DNA from: an uncultured Modestobacter sp.
GTDB lineage: Bacteria; Actinomycetota; Actinomycetes; Mycobacteriales; Geodermatophilaceae
DNA: 64,000 bases
Reading direction: 5' to 3'
Assembly (NCBI RefSeq): GCF_947486615.1
Contig: NZ_CANKUD010000001.1
Location: 62,001-126,000, forward strand
Shown here: positions 16,900-26,473 of the stretch, in pieces
Numbering within the stretch: the stretch's first letter is position 1
Layout of the letters: each line of letters starts with the position of its first letter
Program-made: the position numbers and the translations under genes
The notes under the pieces: model-generated
Told to the model about the DNA's origin: nothing
Database searches by the model: none
Seen by the model: only the letters and a program-made list of their open reading frames with translations

Positions 16900-17592
16900 A
16901 TGGCGGCAACGGTGTTGGTCACCGGAGGCACGGGAGGACTGGGCCGGGCGGTCACCGCGCGGTTCCTGGACGCCGGGTGGCGGGTGGTCGTGCCCTGGAT
17001 CGCGCCGGGCGAACGGGATGCGATCGCCGCCCGGGACGGACTGGAGCTCGTAGAGGCCGACCTGTTCGACGGCGCCGGCGTCGCGATGGTGGTCGACCAG
17101 GCCGCCGCGGACCCGGACCGGCCCCTGCAGGCGGTGGTCAACCTGGTGGGCGGTTTCGCCGCCGGTGGAAAGGTGCACGAGACGCCGGTGGAGGAGTTCG
17201 AGGACCAGTTGCGGCTGAACCTGCGGGCCACCTACCTGGTCAGCCAGGCCGCCCTGCCGCACCTGGTGTCCGCCGGTGGCGGCGCGATCACCGCGGTGTC
17301 CAGCAGGGCCGCGCTGCGGCCGTTCGCCGGGGCGGCCGGCTACGTCACGAGCAAGCTCGCCGTGCTGGGTCTGGTCGACTCGCTGGCCGCCGAGTACCGG
17401 GACGACGGGGTGCGGGTCAACGCCGTCCTGCCCAGCGTCATCGACACCCCCGGCAACCGGGCCGGGCAGCCTGATGCGGACCACAGCCGCTGGGTCGCGC
17501 CCGAGCAGATCGCCGGCGTCGTGCTGTTCCTGTCCGGGCCGGACGCCACCGCCGTCAGTGGCGCGCACGTCCCCGTGTACGGCCGGGCCTGA
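16900..17592 (+). CDS. Short-chain dehydrogenase/reductase
   Basis: A 230-residue classical SDR. The cofactor motif is VTGGTGGLGRAV (residues about 7-18), the substrate-site serine is in AVSSRAAL and the catalytic Tyr-Lys pair is in GYVTSKLA. NLVGGF replaces the usual NNAG. It would oxidise a hydroxyacyl-CoA or alcohol in the same operon. GGGGAGGAG precedes the ATG. Two large hairpins follow the stop codon. Confidence 0.85.
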   Translation: MAATVLVTGGTGGLGRAVTARFLDAGWRVVVPWIAPGERDAIAARDGLELVEADLFDGAGVAMVVDQAAADPDRPLQAVVNLVGGFAAGGKVHETPVEEFEDQLRLNLRATYLVSQAALPHLVSAGGGAITAVSSRAALRPFAGAAGYVTSKLAVLGLVDSLAAEYRDDGVRVNAVLPSVIDTPGNRAGQPDADHSRWVAPEQIAGVVLFLSGPDATAVSGAHVPVYGRA

Positions 17593-17615
17593 AGCCTGCT
17601 CGACGTGGCTGGCAC

Positions 17616-17665
17616 GCCCAGGGCGGTGCCCTGGTCTGCGGTCGGACCGGAGCACCGCCCTGGGC
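17616..17665. terminator. 14-bp stem-loop between convergent genes
   Basis: Arms GCCCAGGGCGGTGC (17616-17629) and its exact complement (17652-17665) enclose a 22-base loop that can itself pair GGTC with GACC. It follows the SDR stop by 23 bases. Confidence 0.6.
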
Positions 17666-17689
17666 CTGCGGCGAACCGCCTTCGGCACG

Positions 17690-17726
17690 CCCATCGGTCC
17701 GGCCCGTCGAGCGACGGGCCGATGGG
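17690..17726. terminator. Second stem-loop between convergent genes
   Basis: GGCCCGTC and GACGGGCC pair around GAGC, extended by CCCATC with GATGGG across a small bulge. It lies 34 bases before the cupin stop codon and would serve the leftward gene. Confidence 0.5.
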
Positions 17727-17759
17727 TCCTGCTGACCGGCGGAGCTGCGCTGGGCCGCG

Positions 17760-18293
17760 TTAGAGGTTCACGGCTCCGGGGAACCGTTCGGGTGGGGCCT
17801 TGTCGCTCTCGTCCCCGTCCTGCTTCAAGATCGCCTGATCGGCGGCCCGCGCGAAGGGCGGCAACGGGTATGGAGGGACGCGTTCATTGACGGCCCCCTT
17901 CTCCGCCAGCAGCCGTGCGTGGTCCTCCGGGTCGCTGGCGAAGAAGCGACCCGGGCCGGTGAGGACGCAATAGAGCTCGGCGCCCTCCGAGCCGGCCTCG
18001 TAGGGCCCGAACATGTCACCCCACTCCAAGGTGATGTGCGTTCCGGCCGGGTACTTCTCGCCCTCCGGACCGATCAGCTCCCCCTTGACGACGAACACCG
18101 TGTGATCAGACTGGTGGCCGTGGTAGGGCGAGAAGGCGCGGGGCTCCCACTTGTTGTAGAAGGCCATGTACCGGGGAGTGAACTCGATCCACTTCTCCCA
18201 GATCGAGGCGACGTGTCCGTCGTCGAACCGGAGTCGGACTGCCTCGAACCAGGGAACGTCGTCGAGGTGCTTGATCACGGGGCCGCCGCGCAT
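17760..18293 (-). CDS. Cupin-domain protein
   Basis: A 177-residue single-cupin protein. The first cupin motif holds HGHQSDH (about residues 58-64), then FVVKGELIGPEGEKYPAGTH and a second block EWGDMFGPYEAGSEGAELY. The histidines fit a metal site, so a dioxygenase, isomerase or simple ligand-binding role is possible. The start at 18293 has GAGAGGA about 10 bases upstream; a GTG at 18278 is an alternative. It stands alone next to a long gap. The substrate is unknown. Confidence 0.7.
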   Translation of the reverse strand: MRGGPVIKHLDDVPWFEAVRLRFDDGHVASIWEKWIEFTPRYMAFYNKWEPRAFSPYHGHQSDHTVFVVKGELIGPEGEKYPAGTHITLEWGDMFGPYEAGSEGAELYCVLTGPGRFFASDPEDHARLLAEKGAVNERVPPYPLPPFARAADQAILKQDGDESDKAPPERFPGAVNL

Positions 18294-18789
18294 CCGTCAT
18301 GCATCCTCTCGAGGCCCCCAGCGACGCGTTGACGATGGCCGACGGCCGTTCCGCTCGGGAGGGCGATCGGGGCGGGACGGAAGTCAGCCCGGCCGAACAC
18401 CCCGTGGTGGTCCAGCTGCCATCCGCCGGGTGGCGGCCACGGTAGCGAGGGTCGACTGCGACTGCAATCACCCGGTGGACGTCCTGTCAGAAGCTTGGTC
18501 GACGGACGAGGCGAGTGAGCAGGCAAGGCCCGGTCCTCGGGGTGATCAACGCAGTCGACGCCATCGGCGCGCGGGTCGAGCGAGCCGACTAGGAGCTGGC
18601 GATATCTCGTTTCGACAACTGCGCTCCGGTCTTTACAAACGACCTTGTGATCCATCTAACATCTAGTGCATTATCTGACACCAGTGACACCTGGCGACGC
18701 CGGACCGCCGGCACGGGGGTCGAGATCGGCTCGTGGATCCGCCGCACCCGCAGCGGGGATCTCCCGCGACTGCAGACGACGAGGTAGGC
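18294..18789. other. Long intergenic region before the ABC transporter operon
   Basis: About 500 bases without a convincing gene. It includes an AT-richer part (about 18600-18680) with TTTACA and a TGTCAGATAATG element (minus strand, 18669-18680), and a TGTCAGAA at 18485-18492. A 25-codon ORF from GTG 18515 to TAG 18590, with GAGG upstream, reads VLGVINAVDAIGARVERAD at its end; it could be a small peptide or a remnant of a larger gene. Promoters of the cupin gene and of the transporter operon must lie here. Confidence 0.5.
18669..18680 (-). promoter_or_regulatory. TGTCAGATAATG element
   Basis: On the minus strand TGTCAGATAATG matches TGTCAGATAGTG at 10345-10356 in 11 of 12 positions. It lies 110 bases before the leader ORF of the ABC transporter operon. 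Confidence 0.4.
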
Positions 18790-18855
18790 ATGAGACGTCA
18801 GACTTCGCCCCGGGCTCGTAGCGTGGGCACGCGCTCCGCCAGGGGCGTCAAGTGA
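18790..18855 (+). CDS. 21-codon leader ORF coupled to the ABC permease
   Basis: The ATG at 18790 follows the strong site GAGGTAGG, and the 21 codons end at a TGA (18853-18855) that overlaps the GTG start of the permease by GTGA. The peptide is basic, beginning MRRQTSPRARS, with six Arg and one Lys. The permease start itself has only a poor ribosome site, so its translation probably depends on this ORF. It may be only a coupling device or an attenuating leader; neither is proven. Confidence 0.45.
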   Translation: MRRQTSPRARSVGTRSARGVK

Positions 18856-19817
18856 GCACCGACGGTGTCACCGGCGCAGCCACGGACGACGGCGTGGCTG
18901 GGGACGGGGACGTGATCCGGGAACCCGCGACCCCGGTGCCCGGGACCCGGGCCGGCCGCCCGCGCCGGGCGCGGCGGTTCGGGCGCAGCCGGGCGATGCG
19001 AGAGCTGCGGCGCAACCGCGGTGTCATGGTCGCCGTCGTCTTCCTGTTCTTCCTGCTGGTCATCGCCGTGCTCGCTCCGGTGGTGTCGCCCTACGACCCC
19101 GACGCGCAGGAGCTGCGCGCCCAGTTGCAGGGCCCGACAGGGGAGCACCTGCTCGGCACCGACGGGTTCGGCCGCGACGTGCTGAGCCGGCTGATCCACT
19201 CCTCGCGGATCACCCTCCTCGCCGTCGTGCAGGCGCTCGCAGTCGCTGTCGTGCTGGGCATCCCGATCGGGTTGTTGAGCGGGTTCGTCCCCTGGGTCGA
19301 CCGGATCGTCGCCCGGGTGGCGGACGCCCTGCTCAGCGTTCCGCCGATCGTCCTGGCGCTCGCCGTCGTCGGGGTGCTCGGCCCCGGGCTGACGAACGCC
19401 ATGTTGGCGCTGGGCATCGTCATGGCGCCGTCCCTCTTCCGGCTGGCCCGCTCGTCGGCTGCCACGGCGTCCAAGGAGCTCTACATCGAGGCCTGTCGCT
19501 CGGTGGGCTGCTCGCGCTGGAGGCTGATCTGGCGACACGTGCTCCCGAACGCGAGTTCACCCCTGCTGGTGCAGGTCACGTTCTTCGCCGGGGTCATCAT
19601 CCTGGCTGAGGCGAGCCTGAGCTTCCTGGGGCTGGGCGTGCAACCGCCTGACTCGAGCTGGGGCTCGATGCTCCGGGACGCGTTCGCCAACATCTACGAG
19701 GCACCGGGGCACCTGGTCGCCCCCGCACTGATGATCATGTTGACCATCCTGGCGTTCGCCCAGCTGGGCGACGGGCTCCGGGACGCCTTCGAGGGTCGTG
19801 GTGCAGATGGCCGTTGA
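18852..19817 (+). CDS. Peptide/nickel-type ABC transporter permease (DppC-like)
   Basis: A 321-residue membrane protein. After a 55-residue Arg-rich cytosolic start come six hydrophobic segments (first at about 58-80). The DppC-type marker GTDGFGRDVLSRLIH follows the first segment, and the EAA loop (YIEACRSVGCSRWRLIWRHV) lies near 215-234. It forms half of the membrane channel for peptides or a similar solute, together with the permease at 23325. It is the first large gene of a five-gene operon and is preceded by a coupled leader ORF. Confidence 0.88.
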   Translation: MSTDGVTGAATDDGVAGDGDVIREPATPVPGTRAGRPRRARRFGRSRAMRELRRNRGVMVAVVFLFFLLVIAVLAPVVSPYDPDAQELRAQLQGPTGEHLLGTDGFGRDVLSRLIHSSRITLLAVVQALAVAVVLGIPIGLLSGFVPWVDRIVARVADALLSVPPIVLALAVVGVLGPGLTNAMLALGIVMAPSLFRLARSSAATASKELYIEACRSVGCSRWRLIWRHVLPNASSPLLVQVTFFAGVIILAEASLSFLGLGVQPPDSSWGSMLRDAFANIYEAPGHLVAPALMIMLTILAFAQLGDGLRDAFEGRGADGR

Positions 19818-20810
19818 GAACCCGGAGCCGTTGCTCGAGGTGACCGGCCTGTCGGTCGAGTTCCGGACCGAGCGCGGCTGGACGAAGGTGCTCGATGACG
19901 TGGGCTTCTCGCTCGGTCGGGGGCGGACGCTCGCGCTGGTCGGCGAGTCCGGTTCCGGCAAGACGGTCACCTCGCTGGCCGTGATGGGTCTGCTGCCGCC
20001 GCGCGGGTCGCGGCTGGTCGGGTCCGTCCGGCTGGACGGTCGGGAACTGGTCGGCATGCCCGAGAGCAAGCTGATCGAGACCCGCGGCCGCGACATCGGC
20101 ATGATCTTCCAGGAGCCGCGACGCAGCCTCAACCCGGCGTTCACGGTCGGCGAGCAGATCGCTGAGGTGGTGCGGCGGCACGATGGCCTGTCCAGGAAGG
20201 ATGCCTGGAGCCGCGCCGTCGAGATGCTCGACGCGGTCCAGATTCCCGAAGCCGCCCGCCGAGCCCGGCACTATCCGCACGAGTTCAGCGGCGGCATGTG
20301 TCAGCGCGTCATGCTGGCCGGTGCCCTGGTCTGCCGCCCGCAGCTGCTGATCGCCGACGAGCCGACGACCGCGCTGGACGTCACGGTGCAGGCTCGGATG
20401 TTGAAGCTGATGAACGACCTGCAGGCCGACTCCGACCTGTCGATCCTGTTCATCACGCACGACCTGGCCGTGGTGTCCGAGATGGCCGACGACGTTGCGG
20501 TGATGTACGCCGGTCAGCTCGTGGAACAGGCGCCGATCGACGAGCTGCTCGTGCGACCGCAGCACCCTTATACGGCTGGGCTGCTCGCCTCCAGCCCGGA
20601 CGTCCAGGGGACGGTCGAGCGGATGCGGCACATCCCGGGGTCCGTGCCGGCGGTGGGCAACTGGCCGTCGGGCTGCCGGTTCCATCCCCGGTGCGAGTAC
20701 GCGCGGGGCGGCCAGTGCGACTCGGACCCGGCAGTCCTGCTCCAGGTGGGCAGGGGCCGCCTCTCGCGGTGCCTCCGGACGAGTGAACTGACCCTGCAGG
20801 GAGTGCAGAC

Positions 20811-20814
<4 letters not shown>
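19807..20814 (+). CDS. Peptide-type ABC transporter ATPase (DppD-like)
   Basis: A 335-residue ATPase with Walker A GESGSGKT (about 46-53), signature FSGGMCQRVMLAG, Walker B LLIADEPTT and the switch His in FITHDLAV. The C-terminal oligopeptide-type extension includes IPGSVPAVGNWPSGCRFHPR and further Cys residues, typical of DppD/OppD and sometimes binding an iron-sulphur cluster. It overlaps the permease end. ATG 19807 is chosen; GTG 19801 is closer to the GAGGG site and is possible. Confidence 0.9.
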
Positions 20815-21718
<904 letters not shown>

Positions 21719-21722
<4 letters not shown>

Positions 21723-23296
21723 AGCGTTCTCTCACCGTGGTCGCCGCAGTCGTCACGCTCACTCTGTCGGGCTGCGGAGGCGGCAACAGCGACGAACCGG
21801 CCGGAGATACCGCCGCGGCAGGCGAGATCGACCGCGATGCGACGCTGCGGTTCGCCTGGACCGTCGCGCCGACCAACATGGACCCGCACACGACGGTCGA
21901 CCCCCGGGTCGGTTTCCCCACCCTGAGCCCGGTCTACGACCGGTTGACCATGGTGACGAGGGCGTCGGCCGACGCCCCGTTCGAGATCTCGCCCATGCTG
22001 GCCGAGTCCTGGGAGTTCTCCGAGGACGGCTTGACGCTGACCCTCACCCTGCGCGACGACGCCACGTTCCACGACGGCTCGCCGGTCGACTCGGAGGCGG
22101 TCAAGTTCAGTCTGGAGCGGGGCAAGACCCTGCCAGGCTCGACCGCCGCGTTCGCGTTGAGCGTGATCGACACGATCGACGCCCCCGACCCGGGCACGGT
22201 CGTCCTGAACCTGAACCGTCCGGCTGCCGACCTGCTGTTCACCCTGGCCGACGTCACCGGGATGATCCTCAACCCGGCACGGCTCAACAGCGGCGTCGAC
22301 CCGGCCCGCGAGGACGCCGGCTCCGGGCCCTACAAGCTGACCGAGCTGCGTTCCGGCGACCGCACTGTCTACGAGCGGGCGAGCGAGTACTGGGACCCCG
22401 AGGCACAGAAGCCCGCCGGGCTCGAGATCATCGGCATCGTCGACGACAATGCACGGCTGAACGCCATGCGCAGCGGCCAGGTCGACGGCGTCCTCATCAA
22501 GCTCGGTCAGCACGACCAGGCCGAGCAGATCGCGCAGGGCTCGGATGCCGAGGTGATCTCCTCGGGGCCGCGGTCCTGGTACGCCATGTTCCTCAACGCC
22601 GACTTCCCCCCGCTGGAGGACGTCAAGGTGCGCCAGGCGCTGAACTTCGCCATCGACCGCGACGCCATCAACGAGACCGTCCTGGACGGTCAGTGCCCCG
22701 CCACGAGTCAGCCTCTCCAGGAGGGCGAGGTCGGCTACGACCCGGACTCCGCGGGCCGCTACACCTATGACCCGGACCGGGCAAGGGAGCTGCTGGCCGA
22801 GGCCGGCTACCCGGACGGGTTCGAAGTAGACCTCCTCGTGCAGTCCGGGTTGTCACCGCAGGTTGAGCTCGCGCCGATCCTCCAGGCACAGCTGGCCGAG
22901 GTCGGCGTCGACGCGACCCTCACCACATTGGACCTGCTGGCCACGAGCAGGACGTGGAACGGTGGCCAGTCCGGCACGTACGTGCACGTCAACTCCTCGA
23001 CGGCGGAACCGGCCGTCACGCTCACCCAGGCGTACCAGGACGCGTCGTACCCGGGTCCGGCGCCCGCGGGCTTCGACGAGCTGATGGCGAGGGCCAGCGA
23101 CGCCACCCTCAGCCCGGAGGCCCGTGAGGAAGCGCTGCAGGCGGTGTCGGCCTTCGCCTCGGAGAACGCCATGGACGCGTTCATCTGCGCACTCCCGACG
23201 CAGTACGTGGTCTCGGACTCGGTTGTCGGGATGGAGACGAACGGGGCACCGTGGGGCGGGATCTTCGATCTCCGTTATGTCGGTCTGACGGAGTGA
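21719..23296 (+). CDS. Solute-binding lipoprotein of a peptide-type ABC transporter
   Basis: A 525-residue extracytoplasmic binding protein of family 5 (DppA/OppA/NikA). The signal peptide ends in a lipobox LSGC (Cys at about 19), so it is anchored to the membrane. The family pattern FAWTVAPTNMDPHTT near the N-terminus, and DVKVRQALNFAIDRDAI near residue 300, are clear. In this position it supplies the ligand specificity of the operon; the ligand cannot be named. Codon use resembles the neighbours. Confidence 0.9.
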
Positions 23297-23324
23297 CTCC
23301 GGGTCACCCGGGAGGAGGTGCGAT

Positions 23325-24269
23325 GTGCTGAAGTTCATCTCGCAGCGGGTTCTGATGGCCGTGCCGGTGCTCCTGTTGGTGTCGCTGTTCACGTTCCTGC
23401 TGCTCGACCTGCTCCCGGGTGACGCCGCTGTCGCCATCGCCGGCGAGAACGCGACGGAGGAGCAGATCGCGCTCACCCGCGAGCGGCTCGGTCTGGACTC
23501 CCCGTTCCTCGAGCGGTTCTGGAACTGGGTGAGCAGCGCCGCACAGGGCGATCTCGGCACCTCGCTCTACACCGGGCAGTCGGTGACGGAGGCCATCGGC
23601 GAGCGGCTCCCGGTCACCGCCTCGCTCGGCCTGGTCGCCCTGCTCATGGCGGTCGTGGTGGCGATCCCGCTCGGAGCGATCGCCGCGACCCGTCCTGGCT
23701 CGCTCGCCGACCGCGTGGTGATCTCTGCGACATCCCTGGCGATGGCGGTCCCACCGTTCGTGCTCGGGCTGGTGCTGGTGGTCGTGTTCGCGATCCAGCT
23801 GCAGTTCCTGCCGGCCACCGGTTACACGGCCATCGCCGAGGAAGGGCTGTGGGGTTGGCTGAGCCACCTCATCCTCCCCGCCATCGCAGTGGCGGGGATC
23901 ATGGCGGCGGAACTGGCACGCCAGACCCGTGGCGCGCTGTTGGACGCCCTGAGCCAGAGCTACGTCCGCACGGCAAAGGCCCGGGGTCTGCGTCCACCGA
24001 CGGTGGTCGGGAAACACGCGCTGAAAAACGCGGCGACCCCGATCGTGACCGTGTTGGCCCTGCAGATCGGACACGTCCTGGGCGCTGCGGTCACCGTGGA
24101 GTTCGTGTTCGCCATCCCGGGCTTCGGGTCGCTGGCCGTCAACGCGGTGAACTTGCGCGACGTCCCGTTGATCCAGGGAGTGGTGTTCGTCAGCGCGCTG
24201 GTGGTGCTGGCGGCGAACCTGCTCGCCGACGTGGTCTACGGGTACCTCAACCCGAAGCTGCGGGTGTGA
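23325..24269 (+). CDS. Peptide-type ABC transporter permease (DppB-like)
   Basis: A 314-residue protein with the DppB opening MLKFISQRVLMAVPVLLLVS, the periplasmic NATEEQIALTRERLGLDSPF block and the EAA loop YVRTAKARGLRPPTVVGKH. Six membrane segments are visible. The GTG at 23325 follows GGAGGAGG; an overlapping ATG at 23323 is out of frame. In most operons of this type the B permease comes first and next to the C permease; here it is last. Confidence 0.9.
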   Translation: MLKFISQRVLMAVPVLLLVSLFTFLLLDLLPGDAAVAIAGENATEEQIALTRERLGLDSPFLERFWNWVSSAAQGDLGTSLYTGQSVTEAIGERLPVTASLGLVALLMAVVVAIPLGAIAATRPGSLADRVVISATSLAMAVPPFVLGLVLVVVFAIQLQFLPATGYTAIAEEGLWGWLSHLILPAIAVAGIMAAELARQTRGALLDALSQSYVRTAKARGLRPPTVVGKHALKNAATPIVTVLALQIGHVLGAAVTVEFVFAIPGFGSLAVNAVNLRDVPLIQGVVFVSALVVLAANLLADVVYGYLNPKLRV

Positions 24270-24278
24270 CGCCTGCGC

Positions 24279-24315
24279 GATGCCGGTCGTGGCGGACTCC
24301 GCCGCGTCCGGCATC
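24279..24315 (+). terminator. Hairpin at the end of the transporter operon
   Basis: An 8-bp stem (GATGCCGG and its complement) encloses an inner GGCGGA/TCCGCC palindrome. It begins nine bases after the last permease stop codon. Confidence 0.45.
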
Positions 24316-24444
24316 GTCTCCTTCCGCTCAGCAGGTCTTCCCCGTGCTCGGCAGCCCGGTCCAGTCGCTGAGCATGATCCTCGTCGACATCGGTCCCGCC
24401 GGTGTGCCGTGTGCCGGTGGCCGACTGCAGGCAGGCATCCCCGG

Positions 24445-25749
24445 ATGACACACGACTCGCTCCGCCGCCCGAGCTACGGCGCGCACAGCCCGGTCGTCGG
24501 CAAGCGAGGGGCGAGGACCCGCCAGCGCATCCTCGACGCGGCACTGACCCTGATCGAGCGGGACGGACTGCACGACGTCCACGTCGACGACATAGCTGCA
24601 GCGGCACAGGTGTCGCGCGCGACCTTGTACCAGTACTTCGACAGCAAGCAACAGGTCTTCGCGGTGCTGTTGGAGGAGTGTGGCTCGGCGCTGGTGGACG
24701 TCCTCGACCGGCTTGGCCCGCTCGGTCCGACGGCGAAGGGTCTGGAAAACCTCTATCGCTGGCTCGGGCAGTGGACGGCGGTCTACGACCGCTACGCAGT
24801 CCTGTTCGCGCAGTGGGCGCAGCTCGAGTGGTCCGGGACACCGTTGCGCGAGGGTGTCGCTCGCTTCGTCGAGCAGTACGCCAGTCGGATCGACGAACAA
24901 CTGGAGTCCGCGGGATCCGGTGGCGCAGGCCGCGCGGACACCGCGATCGCCGTCACGCTGACTGTGCACCGGTCCAACGCCTTCCTCCGGAGTGACCCTG
25001 AGGCGACCGCCGGGATGACGGACGAGGAAGTGCTCGGCAACCTCGCCGTGATCCTGCAACTGGTGATGTTCCCGGAGACCCCGTCGCACGTGCTGGCCAC
25101 TCGGGGAACGTACGGGGCCGCGCGGACGGTCGTCCCGCCGCCTCCCCGGGAACGGGAGGACCGGTTCGCCGACCGCAGTGACCGGGTGCGCGGCACGGTC
25201 CGGCAGCTACTCGACGCCGCAGCGCGCTGCCTCGAACTACGGGGCTACGCGGGTACCAGCATCGACGACATCGCCGGTGAGGGCGGGGTGACCCGGAGCG
25301 CGGTTTATCTGTACTTCACCGACAAGCTGGACCTGCTCGAGACGCTGGCGCAGGAGGGCAGTGCCGAACTCCGCGCCGTCGTGGAGCGGATGCCGGCCTC
25401 GCTCACGCCCCCGCTGCTGTCCGCCTGGCTGATCGAGTACGTGACCGCCTACCGCCGACACAGCGGTGTCGTGCAGGTGTGGACACAAGAACAGACCAGC
25501 AGCCCCGTCGTCCGTCAGGCCGGCCGGGAGGTCGGGGCCGTGGTCATGAGGGCGGTGGCGACCCTGCTCACCGGCGTGCGGCGGACCTATCCGCTGGACC
25601 TGCGGGTCGGGGTCGTGGTCATGGCCGCGCTGCTCGAGCGGCTGCCGCACGGCCTCGCCGTCCGGACGACGGAGGTGAGCGTGGAGGAGGTCGCGACGAC
25701 GATGGCCGCGGTGATCGTGAACGGGTTGCTGAACCCGGGGCGTGGGTGA
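24445..25749 (+). CDS. Second regulator with two tandem TetR domains
   Basis: A 434-residue paralogue of the regulator at 250-1578, alike along the whole length. The first HTH is at about residues 22-68 (VSRATLYQYF), the second at about 250-292 (VTRSAVYLYF). ATG 24445 is preferred over the upstream in-frame ATG at 24280 because the resulting N-terminus (MTHDSLRRPSYG) aligns with that of its paralogue. It follows the peptide-type transporter by 175 bases with a hairpin between, so it may have its own promoter. It could control the transporter, the second catabolic block, or both. Confidence 0.85.
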   Translation: MTHDSLRRPSYGAHSPVVGKRGARTRQRILDAALTLIERDGLHDVHVDDIAAAAQVSRATLYQYFDSKQQVFAVLLEECGSALVDVLDRLGPLGPTAKGLENLYRWLGQWTAVYDRYAVLFAQWAQLEWSGTPLREGVARFVEQYASRIDEQLESAGSGGAGRADTAIAVTLTVHRSNAFLRSDPEATAGMTDEEVLGNLAVILQLVMFPETPSHVLATRGTYGAARTVVPPPPREREDRFADRSDRVRGTVRQLLDAAARCLELRGYAGTSIDDIAGEGGVTRSAVYLYFTDKLDLLETLAQEGSAELRAVVERMPASLTPPLLSAWLIEYVTAYRRHSGVVQVWTQEQTSSPVVRQAGREVGAVVMRAVATLLTGVRRTYPLDLRVGVVVMAALLERLPHGLAVRTTEVSVEEVATTMAAVIVNGLLNPGRG

Positions 25750-26473
25750 CGGAAGCCGAACTCTGCCGTGACGAGATCGGGAGATCTGGCCTCGTGGGTG
25801 ACTTGTGGGTGAGCGGGGTCTCCGGTCGTGGTCATCGCTGGGGGTGCCGGCGCTGGTCCTGGAGCTCGGCGACAGCCCCCGGCCAGATCTTCCAGCGAGT
25901 CGAGTGCCGCTGTGCCGGTGACCTGCGCCATCTCTCGGTTCGAGAGATGGGGGACCAGCCGTCGGCAGCTCGACCGTACGTCCCCGCGCCGGCAGGCACG
26001 TGCCGCCGACCCAGATCGCGGCCCGCCGGGCTTCACCGGATGGGCAGCATGGTCTGCCCATGAGCGGGAACAGGTCGCTGTCGTGGTTCTCACCGTCCAG
26101 TGTGCCGACGTGGAAGCGGAGGACATGCGATCGCCGTGCGGACGGGACGGCTGCGCTGAGCGGGCCGGCCACCGTCGCCAACGAGTTCGCGTCGGTCACC
26201 ATCGAGGTCGTACGCCAGGGGCGAGGCTTCCGACCGCAGCTGCGGGAGCACGGAGAGCGGCGCGACGGTGTCCTTGGACCCGCTGGACCTCCCGAGCACT
26301 GATCACGCGTGTGAAGACGCGCCGCTATCCGTGCTGCGCCGAGTACGCCCGGAAGACCGCCGGGACACGAGCGGTCCCGGTGTTCGACCTGCGGCGCCGC
26401 AACCAGCTCGTGTGTCCCGATCCGCCGCGGCCAGCACCGCACCTGCCTGCGGTGCTGGCCGAGTGGTCGTGCC
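25750..26473. other. Gap of about 720 bases between convergent genes, with a decayed gene inside
   Basis: No intact gene is seen here. The middle part (25878-26110) is a decayed F420-type oxidoreductase described separately. The remainder has no ORF with coding character that I can defend and no clear promoter. Confidence 0.5.
25878..26110 (-). pseudogene. Remnant of an LLM-class F420-type oxidoreductase
   Basis: Read on the minus strand, two frames together resemble residues about 126-210 of the oxidoreductase at 37435-38349. One frame gives ENHDSDLFPLMGR (intact gene: DHDSDLFPAHGH). The other gives KPGG and then QVTGTAALDSLEDLAG (intact gene: RITGTPALDSLDDLAA). A 22-base stretch around 26064-26086, beginning GGGAACAGGTCG, is identical to the intact gene near 37880. 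The frame is broken and both ends of the gene are missing. Confidence 0.7.

Noticed and set aside
23323-23331. ATG overlapping the GTG start of the DppB-like gene
   Set aside because: In its frame it reaches a stop after two codons, so it cannot be the start.
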